A stretch of 5,766 nt of DNA from CAYQIM01 sp964417555 (GCA_964417555.1 CAYQIM010000018.1:1-5766); one strand, 5' to 3'; positions 1 to 5,086 are shown, numbered from the stretch's first letter. The notes: a model not told the origin generated them from the letters alone. Numbers and translations: made by a program.

Positions 1-108
1 TACGGCGTGATGCGTTTCCTGCTTCGCCCGTCAACGCACGCCTATCGCGGGCTCCTCAACTTCGCATTGCTTCCGCAATGCTCTCATTGTCTCGTCGATA
101 GTTTATAA
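1..108. repeat. GC-rich segment, probable copy or end of a dispersed repeat
   Basis: The first 60 bases are about 63% G+C and the first 100 about 57%, whereas the following sequence is strongly AT-rich; the change occurs around base 105. Positions 64-81 form a perfect 7-bp hairpin (GCATTGC-TTCC-GCAATGC). Plus frame 1 stays open from base 1 to a TAA at 106-108 (ending CSHCLVDSL), and the opposite strand has protein-like stretches such as DNESIAEAMRS. This pattern of short readable frames on both strands around a palindrome is typical of dispersed palindromic repeats. No gene is supported, and the segment is cut by the window edge. The repeat assignment is inferred from composition and symmetry; only a genome-wide copy count could prove it. 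Confidence 0.4.
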
Positions 109-261
109 CTAAAATTTTATAATTCCAAAAAAATCAACATTTTATAAATTTCTAACTAACACTATCAGTTTAGAGTATAAATTTTTGCTGGCTACATGCT
201 TATGGATAACAATTAGAAAAAACATTGCAAGATCATTCTATAAGCATTAAAATTTAATGAT

Positions 262-284
262 TGTAATAATCATTTGTTATTACA
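262..284. other. hairpin upstream of the trbB remnant
   Basis: TGTAATAA (262-269) and TTATTACA (277-284) are perfect 8-bp inverted repeats with a 7-nt loop. The site lies 22 bp before the ATG of the trbB remnant and has no T-tract, so it is not a terminator. It could be an operator left from the conjugation operon. The rest of 109-306 is AT-rich and holds no gene I can support. Confidence 0.3.
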
Positions 285-306
285 GATTTAATTAAAAGAA
301 GAAAGT

Positions 307-417
307 ATGGATGCAAATTATCTCTGGGAAAAATTAGGACTGCAAATACAACAAGGATTACAGGATAAGGATGTATTTGAAATTATGCTTAACCCCGATG
401 GTTATCTTTGGGTTTAG
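307..417 (+). pseudogene. trbB: trbB remnant: N-terminal stump of a conjugal transfer ATPase
   Basis: An ATG at 307, preceded by a purine-rich possible ribosome-binding site (AAGAAGAAAG), opens a 36-codon frame ending at TAG 415-417. The peptide contains LGLQIQQGLQDKD and then FEIMLNPDGYLWV. This matches the N-terminal start of TrbB/VirB11-type P-type conjugative ATPases, where the motif is usually of the form V-x-E-[IV]-M-L-N-P-D-G-x-[LV]-W-V. TrbB is normally over 300 residues; here the Walker A and B ATPase core is entirely absent, so the product cannot power conjugation. The frame stops exactly where sequence resembling another gene begins, which points to an internal deletion or illegitimate recombination. 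The family call rests on one conserved block, but that block is very characteristic. Confidence 0.72.
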
Positions 418-556
418 ATTAACTATAGAGCTACCTTTTGAAATACGTCAAAAATTAAAATCTCAAGCCGCTTTAGATGGAACAAATATGAAAGAAGCTT
501 TAATTAAAATAATTGGAGCGTATGGAGATAAAAAAATTAAACTACAGCAACTTTGA
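371..556 (+). pseudogene. ribbon-helix-helix (CopG/ParG-type) gene lacking its original start
   Basis: From about 416 this frame encodes RLTIELPFEIRQKLKSQAAL followed by DGTNMKEALIKIIGAYGDKK. The layout is that of a ribbon-helix-helix DNA-binding domain: a short beta strand (RLTIELP), helix 1 (EIRQKLKSQAALDG) and helix 2 (MKEALIKIIGAYG). Such small proteins act as antitoxins, plasmid-partition factors or conjugation-operon repressors. They usually begin M-K-[RK]-L-T-[IV], but here the bases before RLTIEL come from the trbB stump in another frame, so the native start and promoter are gone. ATGs at 371 and 398 are in frame but lack a visible Shine-Dalgarno, so a 61- or 52-residue chimeric product is possible but doubtful. 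The 3' end is intact and followed by a terminator at 571-610. Confidence 0.55.
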
Positions 557-570
557 ATGTAAATATTTAA

Positions 571-610
571 AAATAAAAAATATCCTTCAAAAGTAGGATA
601 TTTTTTATTT
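571..610 (+). terminator. strong bidirectional rho-independent terminator
   Basis: Positions 571-586 and 595-610 are perfect 16-bp inverted repeats (AAATAAAAAATATCCT and its complement) around an 8-nt loop. The T-rich 3' arm and A-rich 5' arm allow termination on either strand. It lies 14 bp after the stop of the ribbon-helix-helix ORF and 51 bp before the Rpn-type gene, insulating the two. Confidence 0.8.
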
Positions 611-661
611 CCAAATCTCATTAAACTTTACTTTCCCTAAATTAATAACAAAGAAAACAAA

Positions 662-1606
662 GTGACTATCCCAATCTTTCAACCTTTTGACAAGCTATTT
701 AAAGTATCACTTTCTGAAAAAAAAGTAGCTATATCTTACTTAAAGGCACACGTACCTGCTGAAATTTATAAGCGCATTAACATAGATACTTTAGCATTAA
801 CCGATAAGAGCTTTATTCTACCCAAATTCCGAGAAGTTCATTCAGATATTGTCTATCGCTGCCAGTTTGACAATCAGGATGGTTATATCTTTTTTATTTT
901 AGAAGCGGAATCAACACCCAATGAAGAATTAATGGCTTTTCGGCAATTGCAATATAGTATTGCCGCGATGGATCAGCATATCCGGCAAGGCCACAAAAAA
1001 TTACCGACGTACTACCGATTTGCCTATATCATGGTTTGGAATCACCGTATCCCCACCCCCTTGATGTATATCAATGCTTCGATAACCCTGATTTGACTAA
1101 ACAAATAGTATTTAAACCTTTTACCTTAATAGACTTAACGGTTCTTTCTGATGATGAACTTGCGGATGGCCCAGCTTACCTGATGGAAATGCTACTTAAG
1201 CATGCTCGGAAAAAGAACTTTTTGACTGTTCTCAAAGCACATCGGGCAATTATAATGGAACTATTAGGGCAATTAAACAGAGAATTACGTAGATATACGT
1301 AGATATATGGTAAAATTTGTAATAAATGAGACCCAGGATGAAAGCAAACCAGAAGCGGTCGATGAACTTGTACAAATTCTCACCACTGACTTACCTGAGG
1401 ATAAAGATATTATTATGACATTCGCACAACAACTTGAACAAAAAGGCTTACAGAAAGGCCTACAACAAGGCCGAGAGGAGGGACATCAGGCTATTTTATC
1501 GGTAGCTAGAAGGCTTCTAATAGAAGAAGGCATGTCCCCTCAGGCTGTCCAAAAGCTAACCGCCCTACCTGAAAAAGAGGTATTGGATTTAGTCAATAAG
1601 CACTAA
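662..1606 (+). pseudogene. Rpn-family PD-(D/E)XK nuclease / Transposase_31-type gene, broken by two lesions
   Basis: Rpn proteins are recombination-promoting DNA endonucleases, long annotated as putative transposases. The pieces here rejoin to about 311 residues, a normal family length. A GTG at 662 starts MTIPIFQPFDKLFK (families typically have P-[HF]-D-K-[LF]-F-K); the nuclease core includes SDIVYR (D62) and FFILEAES (E81, E83). Around 1008 one base is missing: the first frame reads KKLPT and the next frame resumes at 1009 with VLPICLYHGLESPYPHPLDV, the standard family block. The second break is a 10-bp tandem duplication (1287-1296, 1297-1306); removing one copy joins ELRRY to MVKFVINETQDE. 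The tail holds the usual KGLQKGLQQGREEG repeats and a helix pair ending LVNKH. No SD is clear before GTG. Fragments beginning near 1036 and at 1307 are not independent genes. Confidence 0.82.
1287..1306. repeat. 10-bp tandem duplication that frameshifts the Rpn gene
   Basis: The unit ACGTAGATAT occurs twice in direct succession (1287-1296 and 1297-1306). The second copy introduces an in-frame TAG at 1300-1302 and shifts what follows. Removing one unit restores a continuous reading frame across the junction, so this is the inactivating lesion and is probably recent. Confidence 0.85.
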
Positions 1607-1646
1607 ATCTATAGTGTTTACAGCTATAAAAACATATGGAGATTCT

Positions 1647-1715
1647 ATGCGTTATTTGCTAAATCATTTGCACAACTTTTTCACGACTAAACATTACTTT
1701 CAAATACATGTGTAA
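1647..1715 (+). CDS. 22-residue leader-like peptide ORF
   Basis: An ATG at 1647 follows GGAG at 1638-1641 with 5-nt spacing, the best Shine-Dalgarno in the left half of the window. The frame runs 22 codons to TAA 1713-1715. The peptide begins MRYLLNHLHNFFTT and ends KHYFQIHV; it is rich in His (4), Phe (3), Tyr (2) and Leu, and has no membrane segment or known domain. An intrinsic terminator follows 18 bp after the stop. A short SD-led ORF with skewed composition directly before a terminator is the layout of a transcription-attenuation leader, and GTGTA at 1710-1714, overlapping the stop, could pair with TACAC of the terminator's 5' arm. However, no biosynthetic gene follows, so it may be a relic or chance ORF. 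Confidence 0.35.
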   Translation: MRYLLNHLHNFFTTKHYFQIHV

Positions 1716-1733
1716 CTTCTAAAATTCAAACTT

Positions 1734-1758
1734 ACTACACTTTTGTGTAGTTTTTTTT
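1734..1758 (+). terminator. rho-independent terminator
   Basis: ACTACAC (1734-1740), a TTTT loop and GTGTAGT (1745-1751) form a 7-bp stem followed by an unbroken run of T up to 1758. It would end transcription from the Rpn-type pseudogene and the 22-codon ORF. Confidence 0.8.
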
Positions 1759-1807
1759 ATATTGCCTTGAGATATGCTTCTCTATTAAAAAAATAGAGGG
1801 AAATTGA

Positions 1808-1906
1808 ATGCTGAAAGCTTTGTTTTTACAAGATAGATACCATATTGGAGGCGATACTAGACCTCCAAGAGTCAACAAGAATAGTTATAAATCCTATAAA
1901 TATTAG
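1808..1906 (+). CDS. 32-residue hypothetical ORF with good SD
   Basis: An ATG at 1808 follows AGAGGG (1795-1800) with 7-nt spacing, and the frame runs to TAG 1904-1906. The peptide starts MLKALFLQDRYHIGGDTRPP and ends in a basic, Tyr-rich tail (SYKSYKY); I recognise no family. Part of its Shine-Dalgarno lies in the 3' arm of a hairpin (CTCTATT 1780-1786 / AATAGAG 1792-1798), which could mask initiation. A second GC-rich hairpin lies inside the ORF (TTGGAGG 1845-1851 / CCTCCAA 1862-1868). The stop codon sits in a 9-bp tandem repeat (TATTAGCAT at 1901-1909 and 1910-1918). It may be a real small gene, the 5' stump of a lost gene, or part of a structured non-coding RNA. Confidence 0.3.
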   Translation: MLKALFLQDRYHIGGDTRPPRVNKNSYKSYKY

Positions 1907-1918
1907 CATTATTAGCAT
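1901..1918. repeat. 9-bp tandem duplication
   Basis: TATTAGCAT is present twice in succession, covering the stop codon of the 32-codon ORF and running into a T-rich stretch. It resembles in type and size the 10-bp duplication in the Rpn-type gene and suggests slippage in unselected DNA. Confidence 0.6.
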
Positions 1919-2015
1919 TTTTTCACGCAATCATGTACCAGTTTTAAATAGTAACCAAATGTTGAAACTGTAAAGGGTTATCGGAATTTAAATTTTTATT
2001 AATAGAAAAAGTAAT

Positions 2016-2040
2016 GGTATGAGCTGTATTAGCTCATACC
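2016..2040. other. perfect 10-bp hairpin abutting the long inverted repeat
   Basis: GGTATGAGCT (2016-2025) and AGCTCATACC (2031-2040) pair perfectly around a 5-nt loop. There is no T-tract. Its last base is immediately followed by the first base of the larger inverted repeat at 2041, so it may be a target structure at which the element inserted, or a part of that element. Confidence 0.55.
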
Positions 2041-2116
2041 GAGGGTATTCAAATAAGTGTGTCAACGCTAAACTAAACAAACCTTTAGGAGTTGACACAC
2101 TTATTTGAATACCCTC
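2041..2116. mobile_element. 76-bp MITE-like or IS-end element with perfect 26-bp inverted repeats
   Basis: Positions 2041-2066 (starting GAGGGTATTCAAATAAG and ending GTCAAC) and 2091-2116 are exact reverse complements over 26 bp, with only 24 bp between them. Inside is a further 5-bp pairing (CTAAA 2068-2072 / TTTAG 2084-2088). Such a long perfect match in spacer DNA is far beyond chance. The ends, beginning GAGGG and finishing GTGTCAAC, look to me like terminal inverted repeats of an IS256/Mutator-type insertion sequence, so this could be an internally deleted copy or a MITE. I see no flanking target-site duplication (left GCTCATACC, right AAAAATAAA). The family is an inference from memory of end sequences; the inverted repeat itself is certain. 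Confidence 0.6.
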
Positions 2117-2125
2117 AAAAATAAA

Positions 2126-2257
2126 CTACCCTTGCCAAATATAAAATCCTGTACCAGAATTATACCAGGCTGAAGCAGAATGTACTAAAATTACCGTAGT
2201 TTTTAGTAAGTTATTAAAGTTACAAAGTAACGCAAGTTGTTGATTATTAATGATTTT
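2126..2257 (-). pseudogene. possible C-terminal remnant of an unidentified gene
   Basis: On the minus strand a frame is open from 2257 to TAG at 2126-2128, 43 codons with no ATG or GTG start. It ends NNLLKTTVILVHSASAWYNS followed by GTGFYIWQG, which is richer in Gly, Ser and Trp than random translation of this AT-rich DNA would be. It could be the tail of a gene whose 5' part was lost at the neighbouring integration border. I do not recognise a family, and chance remains a serious alternative. Confidence 0.2.
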
Positions 2258-2272
2258 TTAACTTTAAAGTAA

Positions 2273-2319
2273 CACTCATAATGCTGGGGTCGGTGGTTCG
2301 AGTCTACCCATAGCCACCA
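2273..2319 (+). other. attachment-site scar: 3' half of an elongator tRNA-Met (CAU) gene
   Basis: These 47 bases follow the 3' half of an elongator tRNA-Met base for base in layout: the CTCATAA anticodon loop (2275-2281) with anticodon CAT, TGCTG of the anticodon stem, GGGGTC variable region, T-arm (GGTGG-TTCGAGT-CTACC), acceptor 3' strand CATAGCC, discriminator A and encoded CCA. The E. coli counterpart, also 47 nt, reads CACTCATAATGATGGGGTC and continues to GTAGCCACCA. The 5' half is absent: upstream bases (TAACA) pair with TGCTG only at the two positions next to the loop. Tyrosine recombinases leave such 3' tRNA copies at the distal end of integrated elements. Given the orientation, the intact tRNA gene should lie to the left, outside the window, and the island between it and 2319. 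Confidence 0.82.
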
Positions 2320-2627
2320 GAATAATGGTGTTAAATCAAACACTTATTTGAAATTTCTTTTTCTCTTCCTTAAGCGCTTTGAAAGCAATGTAGGGAATTT
2401 GTAACAATCCTGCTGCATCCTTTAAATGCCCACTACTGGTTCTTTTAACTTCACAAAACCTGTGAAGAGTGCAATGCAAAAAGTATAGTAAAAATTTCCA
2501 ATAAAAATTGGCACAGATATACTGACGATGGGGAAAAGAGATCAAGTGCGTCAGCACCTTATGCAGTGGGGTAAGTTTATATAACCAATGCCAATTTTTT
2601 CGATTAACGTTTTAAGAAAGGTTAAAC
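2320..2627. other. stretch without a supported gene, possible degraded coding sequence
   Basis: No gene can be supported. The longest frame is on the minus strand (2336-2557, GTG start, no convincing SD, 73 codons). Its C-terminal half includes GHLKDAAGLLQIPYIAFKAL, which has a faint helix-turn-helix flavour, while the N-terminal half looks like translated non-coding DNA. Two modest inverted repeats are present: CTTCACA/TGTGAAG (2449-2467, 5-nt loop) and AAAAATTGGCA/TGCCAATTTTT (2503-2513 with 2589-2599). Neither is a convincing terminator for the minus-strand methyltransferase gene that ends at 2628. Confidence 0.35.
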
Positions 2628-3575
2628 CTATTTGGTAAAAAATTTACAGATAGTTTGATTTGGAAAGTAAGGTCCTACATCATAAATAACTTGAGATAAA
2701 GCAAGCTTAGAAGTACCGTTAATGATAGTATTATAATCTTCCGCTTTAAGATAGCGAATAAAGAAATTAGTTCCTTTTGGTTTTGTTTGCGTAAAATAAT
2801 CTGGCCTTAATCCAATATTGGCAATAATGTCAAAAGTAGCATTTAATAGCCCATAAAAATTTTCTTTAATTAAAGGTAATTTTTCATGCAACATGCCATG
2901 TTCAATAAATAGAACTGTAGCATTAGCGTTACATCGGTTTATACATTGAGATAGATCATGCCACCTTGACGTAAAGGCTACATGATGCAATGACCAACGT
3001 GCTATAATAACATCAAAATTAAATTCTTTTTTAGAATTAAGTTCTTGTAAAGTTAAATAATGAATATTATTCCCTTTTTTAGCATAAGGGTCTAATCCAT
3101 ATAGAATAACATTCTGACATAAACCTTCATCAATTAAAAACTGTGCTAATCCTTTTTCATATGTTCCTTCGTCTAAACCAAAACCAAGCAGACTAATTGT
3201 TTCCTGTTCAGGTATTTTTTTTAATTCTTGTTTTACTCTATCATCCGATAATTTATTATGCAAACAAAAAGAATTTAAGGTTTCCTCTACATTCATTGCA
3301 ATTTTTTTAGCAAAACAAAATTCAATAAAATCTATACAAATAAAATCTAAATTATTTTTTTCCAAAAAAAAAGAAATTAAAGTTTGTTTTTCCTTACAAG
3401 CATAAGCACTTAACCAGAAAATAAAATTATCGTAGAGGTAATTGTTAGTCAAAGTAGAGTCCAGTTGTAAAAAAACTCTTTTTAGAAAATCAATATTAGT
3501 TAGAAGGTCTAGAATAGCAGTTGGTTCAAATTTTATATGGGAGGAAAAGGTTTTGAAAAAGTTATCAATGTACAT
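2628..3575 (-). CDS. class I SAM-dependent methyltransferase, substrate unknown
   Basis: The 315-residue protein has a divergent N-terminal part (1-125, probably mostly helical) and a Rossmann-type methyltransferase domain (about 126-275). Motif I is ISLLGFGLDEG (127-137), fitting GxGxxxG for SAM binding. YGLDPY (159-164) supplies the acidic residue expected to hold the ribose, and FDVIIARWSLHHV (187-199) is the motif IV region, in the form common in small-molecule and O-/C-methyltransferases. ATVLFIEHG (219-227) fits strand 5. No signal peptide is apparent, so a cytoplasmic enzyme is likely. The acceptor cannot be predicted. The ATG at 3575 has no clear Shine-Dalgarno in its AT-rich leader. 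It is transcribed divergently from the SAHH-like gene with 122 bp between them, which suggests a shared role around SAM/SAH chemistry. No methionine occurs between the start and residue 94, so this start is the only good one. Confidence 0.75.
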   Translation of the reverse strand: MYIDNFFKTFSSHIKFEPTAILDLLTNIDFLKRVFLQLDSTLTNNYLYDNFIFWLSAYACKEKQTLISFFLEKNNLDFICIDFIEFCFAKKIAMNVEETLNSFCLHNKLSDDRVKQELKKIPEQETISLLGFGLDEGTYEKGLAQFLIDEGLCQNVILYGLDPYAKKGNNIHYLTLQELNSKKEFNFDVIIARWSLHHVAFTSRWHDLSQCINRCNANATVLFIEHGMLHEKLPLIKENFYGLLNATFDIIANIGLRPDYFTQTKPKGTNFFIRYLKAEDYNTIINGTSKLALSQVIYDVGPYFPNQTICKFFTK

Positions 3576-3604
3576 TTTATTTTTATACGATTTAAAAAAA
3601 ATAT

Positions 3605-3610
3605 ATTATA
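3605..3610 (-). promoter_or_regulatory. putative -10 box for the methyltransferase gene
   Basis: The minus strand reads TATAAT here, a perfect sigma-70 -10 hexamer, 29 bp upstream of the ATG. It would give a leader of about 20 nt. No good -35 hexamer is found at 15-18 bp, and the region is so AT-rich that chance matches are common. Confidence 0.35.
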
Positions 3611-3649
3611 CTTGTTTTTCCAAATAATTTTATAAGCAAAAAAAATAAA

Positions 3650-3679
3650 TTGGCTTTATCTAATTACTACCCTTAAAAT
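3650..3679 (+). promoter_or_regulatory. putative promoter for the SAHH-like/kinase operon
   Basis: TTGGCT (3650-3655, 4/6 match to TTGACA) and TAAAAT (3674-3679, 5/6 match to TATAAT) are 18 bp apart. Transcription would start near 3686, leaving only about 12 nt before the ATG at 3698. That fits the absence of a Shine-Dalgarno and would make the message almost leaderless. Confidence 0.35.
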
Positions 3680-3697
3680 AATAATAATTATAATTAT

Positions 3698-5077
3698 ATG
3701 TACTCTAGCATTTCAAAAAAAACAATCCTATCTCACTCTAATTATTTTTCACAGCACTTTTTTTCAAAATTAGTTCCTCTTGAAATTTTAGAAAAAATTA
3801 TTAGTGAAGTTATAGAGAAAACTAATCTTTCCTTGAAAAATATAGGAATAATTTATGTTCATCATCCTTTGCAAACTTCGATTAATTTAGTTGATGCTAT
3901 GACTCGTTTAGGGGCATTACCACAAAATATTTTTGCATTAGGTAAAAAATATTCGGAATGCCCTACAGTAGTAAACGCTATAAAAAAATACGGCATTTAT
4001 TACCAGCCTTGTTCCGAACAAATAGGATTAGGTCAATTTAGCCAGAGTTTTACGCGCGACATTAATTGGCTTTGGAGACAAGCAAGTGTTTCACTGACAA
4101 AAAATGTAGAAAGCGTATTAGTACTTGATCATGGTGGTTACGCATCCAGTTTTATCCCAGCACCGATTCTCAAGCAATATAAAGTAGTCGCAGTAGAAAA
4201 GACAACAGCTGGGTTGATAAAATTGGAGGAACAGGGATTACCTCCATTTCCCATCATCAGCATGGCTTCGTCTGCTGTAAAAAAAATACTCGAATCGCCG
4301 TTGATTGCTGATGCTATCGTTAGTAAGCTTTTACCTTTAATCCCTAAAAGGACAGATATAGTATGCGGTATCATTGGATATGGGGCCATCGGTAAAGCAC
4401 TTGCAACAAAATTGTTTTCAATGGGTTATAAAGTAATGTTATATGATCGCCGGACTATATTAGTTACTCCAGAAATTATTTATACCAACGATTTTTCGGA
4501 ATTTGCGGCCTCATCAGATTACATTTTTGGCTGTACAGGGCAAAACACTATCGAAGACCCGGAATTAATTATATCATCAGAAAAAGATAAAGTATTAATC
4601 AGTTGTTCTTCGGAAGATAAAGAATTTTTAAGCTTACTTAGAGCAATTCAGAAAGAAAATAAGTTAATGGCAGTTAACCCATTAGGGGAAATACAGTATA
4701 TAACAAATAAAGGAGCGACGATTCGTATCCTTAGAGGGGGGTTCCCAATCAATTTCGATAATACAGAGGAATCTGTTCCGAGAAAAGATATTCAGTTAAC
4801 ACGAGCCTTAGTACTGGGTAGTATATTGCAGGCCGTCCAATTTTTTAACAAGCCTTTAATATTAGATAAAGCAGGTATATATGCATTAGAACCATCCATG
4901 CAAAGTTTTATTGCAACTGAATGGTTAAAAACGCAACCTAGACATCGTTTTTCGGAGCATACTATTGATAATTTTCAAAATCTCAAATGGGTATTAAACA
5001 ACTCAGGAGGCAGCTATGAGCCTTGTACTTCTTTACAAGATTGTATTTATGAACCCAATTCCAAACTTGGTTTATAA
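3698..5077 (+). CDS. S-adenosylhomocysteine hydrolase-like NAD-binding protein, probably not a true SAHH
   Basis: At 459 residues it has the length and order of SAHH. HHPLQTSINLVDAMTRLGA (55-73) matches the HMTxQTAVLIETLxxLGA block. LDHGGYAS (143-150) matches LDDGGDLT and VEKTTAGL (166-173) matches EETTTGV. The NAD domain has GIIGYGAIGKAL (224-235; GxGxxG) and D250 ending strand 2 (LYDRR), favouring NAD over NADP. True SAHH uses Glu in EETTTG, a K-S-K-F-D-N block, a GHFD and a GHP histidine, and a C-terminal K-x-x-x-Y-R-Y tail; here these read EKTTAG, KKILES, SCSSEDKEF, no GHP and ...SKLGL. An NAD-dependent reaction on a different ligand, or ligand binding alone, is more likely than SAH hydrolysis. 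ATG 3698 lacks an SD, but no in-frame alternative exists before residue 68. The kinase follows after 9 nt. Confidence 0.72.
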   Translation: MYSSISKKTILSHSNYFSQHFFSKLVPLEILEKIISEVIEKTNLSLKNIGIIYVHHPLQTSINLVDAMTRLGALPQNIFALGKKYSECPTVVNAIKKYGIYYQPCSEQIGLGQFSQSFTRDINWLWRQASVSLTKNVESVLVLDHGGYASSFIPAPILKQYKVVAVEKTTAGLIKLEEQGLPPFPIISMASSAVKKILESPLIADAIVSKLLPLIPKRTDIVCGIIGYGAIGKALATKLFSMGYKVMLYDRRTILVTPEIIYTNDFSEFAASSDYIFGCTGQNTIEDPELIISSEKDKVLISCSSEDKEFLSLLRAIQKENKLMAVNPLGEIQYITNKGATIRILRGGFPINFDNTEESVPRKDIQLTRALVLGSILQAVQFFNKPLILDKAGIYALEPSMQSFIATEWLKTQPRHRFSEHTIDNFQNLKWVLNNSGGSYEPCTSLQDCIYEPNSKLGL

Positions 5078-5086
5078 AGGTAAAAA

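Noticed and set aside
1001..1015. Programmed ribosomal frameshift in the Rpn gene
   Set aside because: No slippery heptamer or downstream structure is visible, and a second unrelated lesion exists in the same gene.
1036..1302. Separate plus-strand gene starting near 1036
   Set aside because: The same frame encodes family-typical residues from 1009 onward (VLPICLYHG), so this is the middle of the broken Rpn gene, not a new start.
1307..1606. Independent 99-residue gene starting at ATG 1307
   Set aside because: Removing one copy of the 10-bp duplication joins it seamlessly to the preceding frame; it is the C-terminal part of the Rpn protein and has no SD of its own.
2224..2273. AAAGTAAC repeated 42 bp apart beside the tRNA fragment, as integrase arm sites
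   Set aside because: Only 8 bp, two copies, in AT-rich DNA; not enough to call binding sites.
2340..2352. 13-bp match (ACACTTATTTGAA) to the arm of the 26-bp inverted repeat, as a second IS end
   Set aside because: The match stops abruptly inside the arm and lacks the GAGGG tip, so it may be coincidence.
2449..2467. CTTCACA/TGTGAAG hairpin as a terminator
   Set aside because: No T-tract follows on either strand.
2336..2557. 73-codon minus-strand ORF as a real gene
   Set aside because: GTG start without SD, non-protein-like N-terminal half and no family recognised; kept only as a possible degraded sequence in the 2320-2627 entry.
2503..2599. 11-bp inverted repeat AAAAATTGGCA / TGCCAATTTTT as element ends
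   Set aside because: Short, partly A/T homopolymer, 75 bp apart and without flanking duplication; chance is likely in this composition.
3442..3627. 61-codon plus-strand ORF
   Set aside because: It is antisense to the N-terminal part of the methyltransferase gene and extends into the intergenic region, with no recognisable domain.
4138..4389. 83-codon minus-strand ORF
   Set aside because: It lies wholly inside the SAHH-like gene, opposite its NAD-binding region, and shows no family features.
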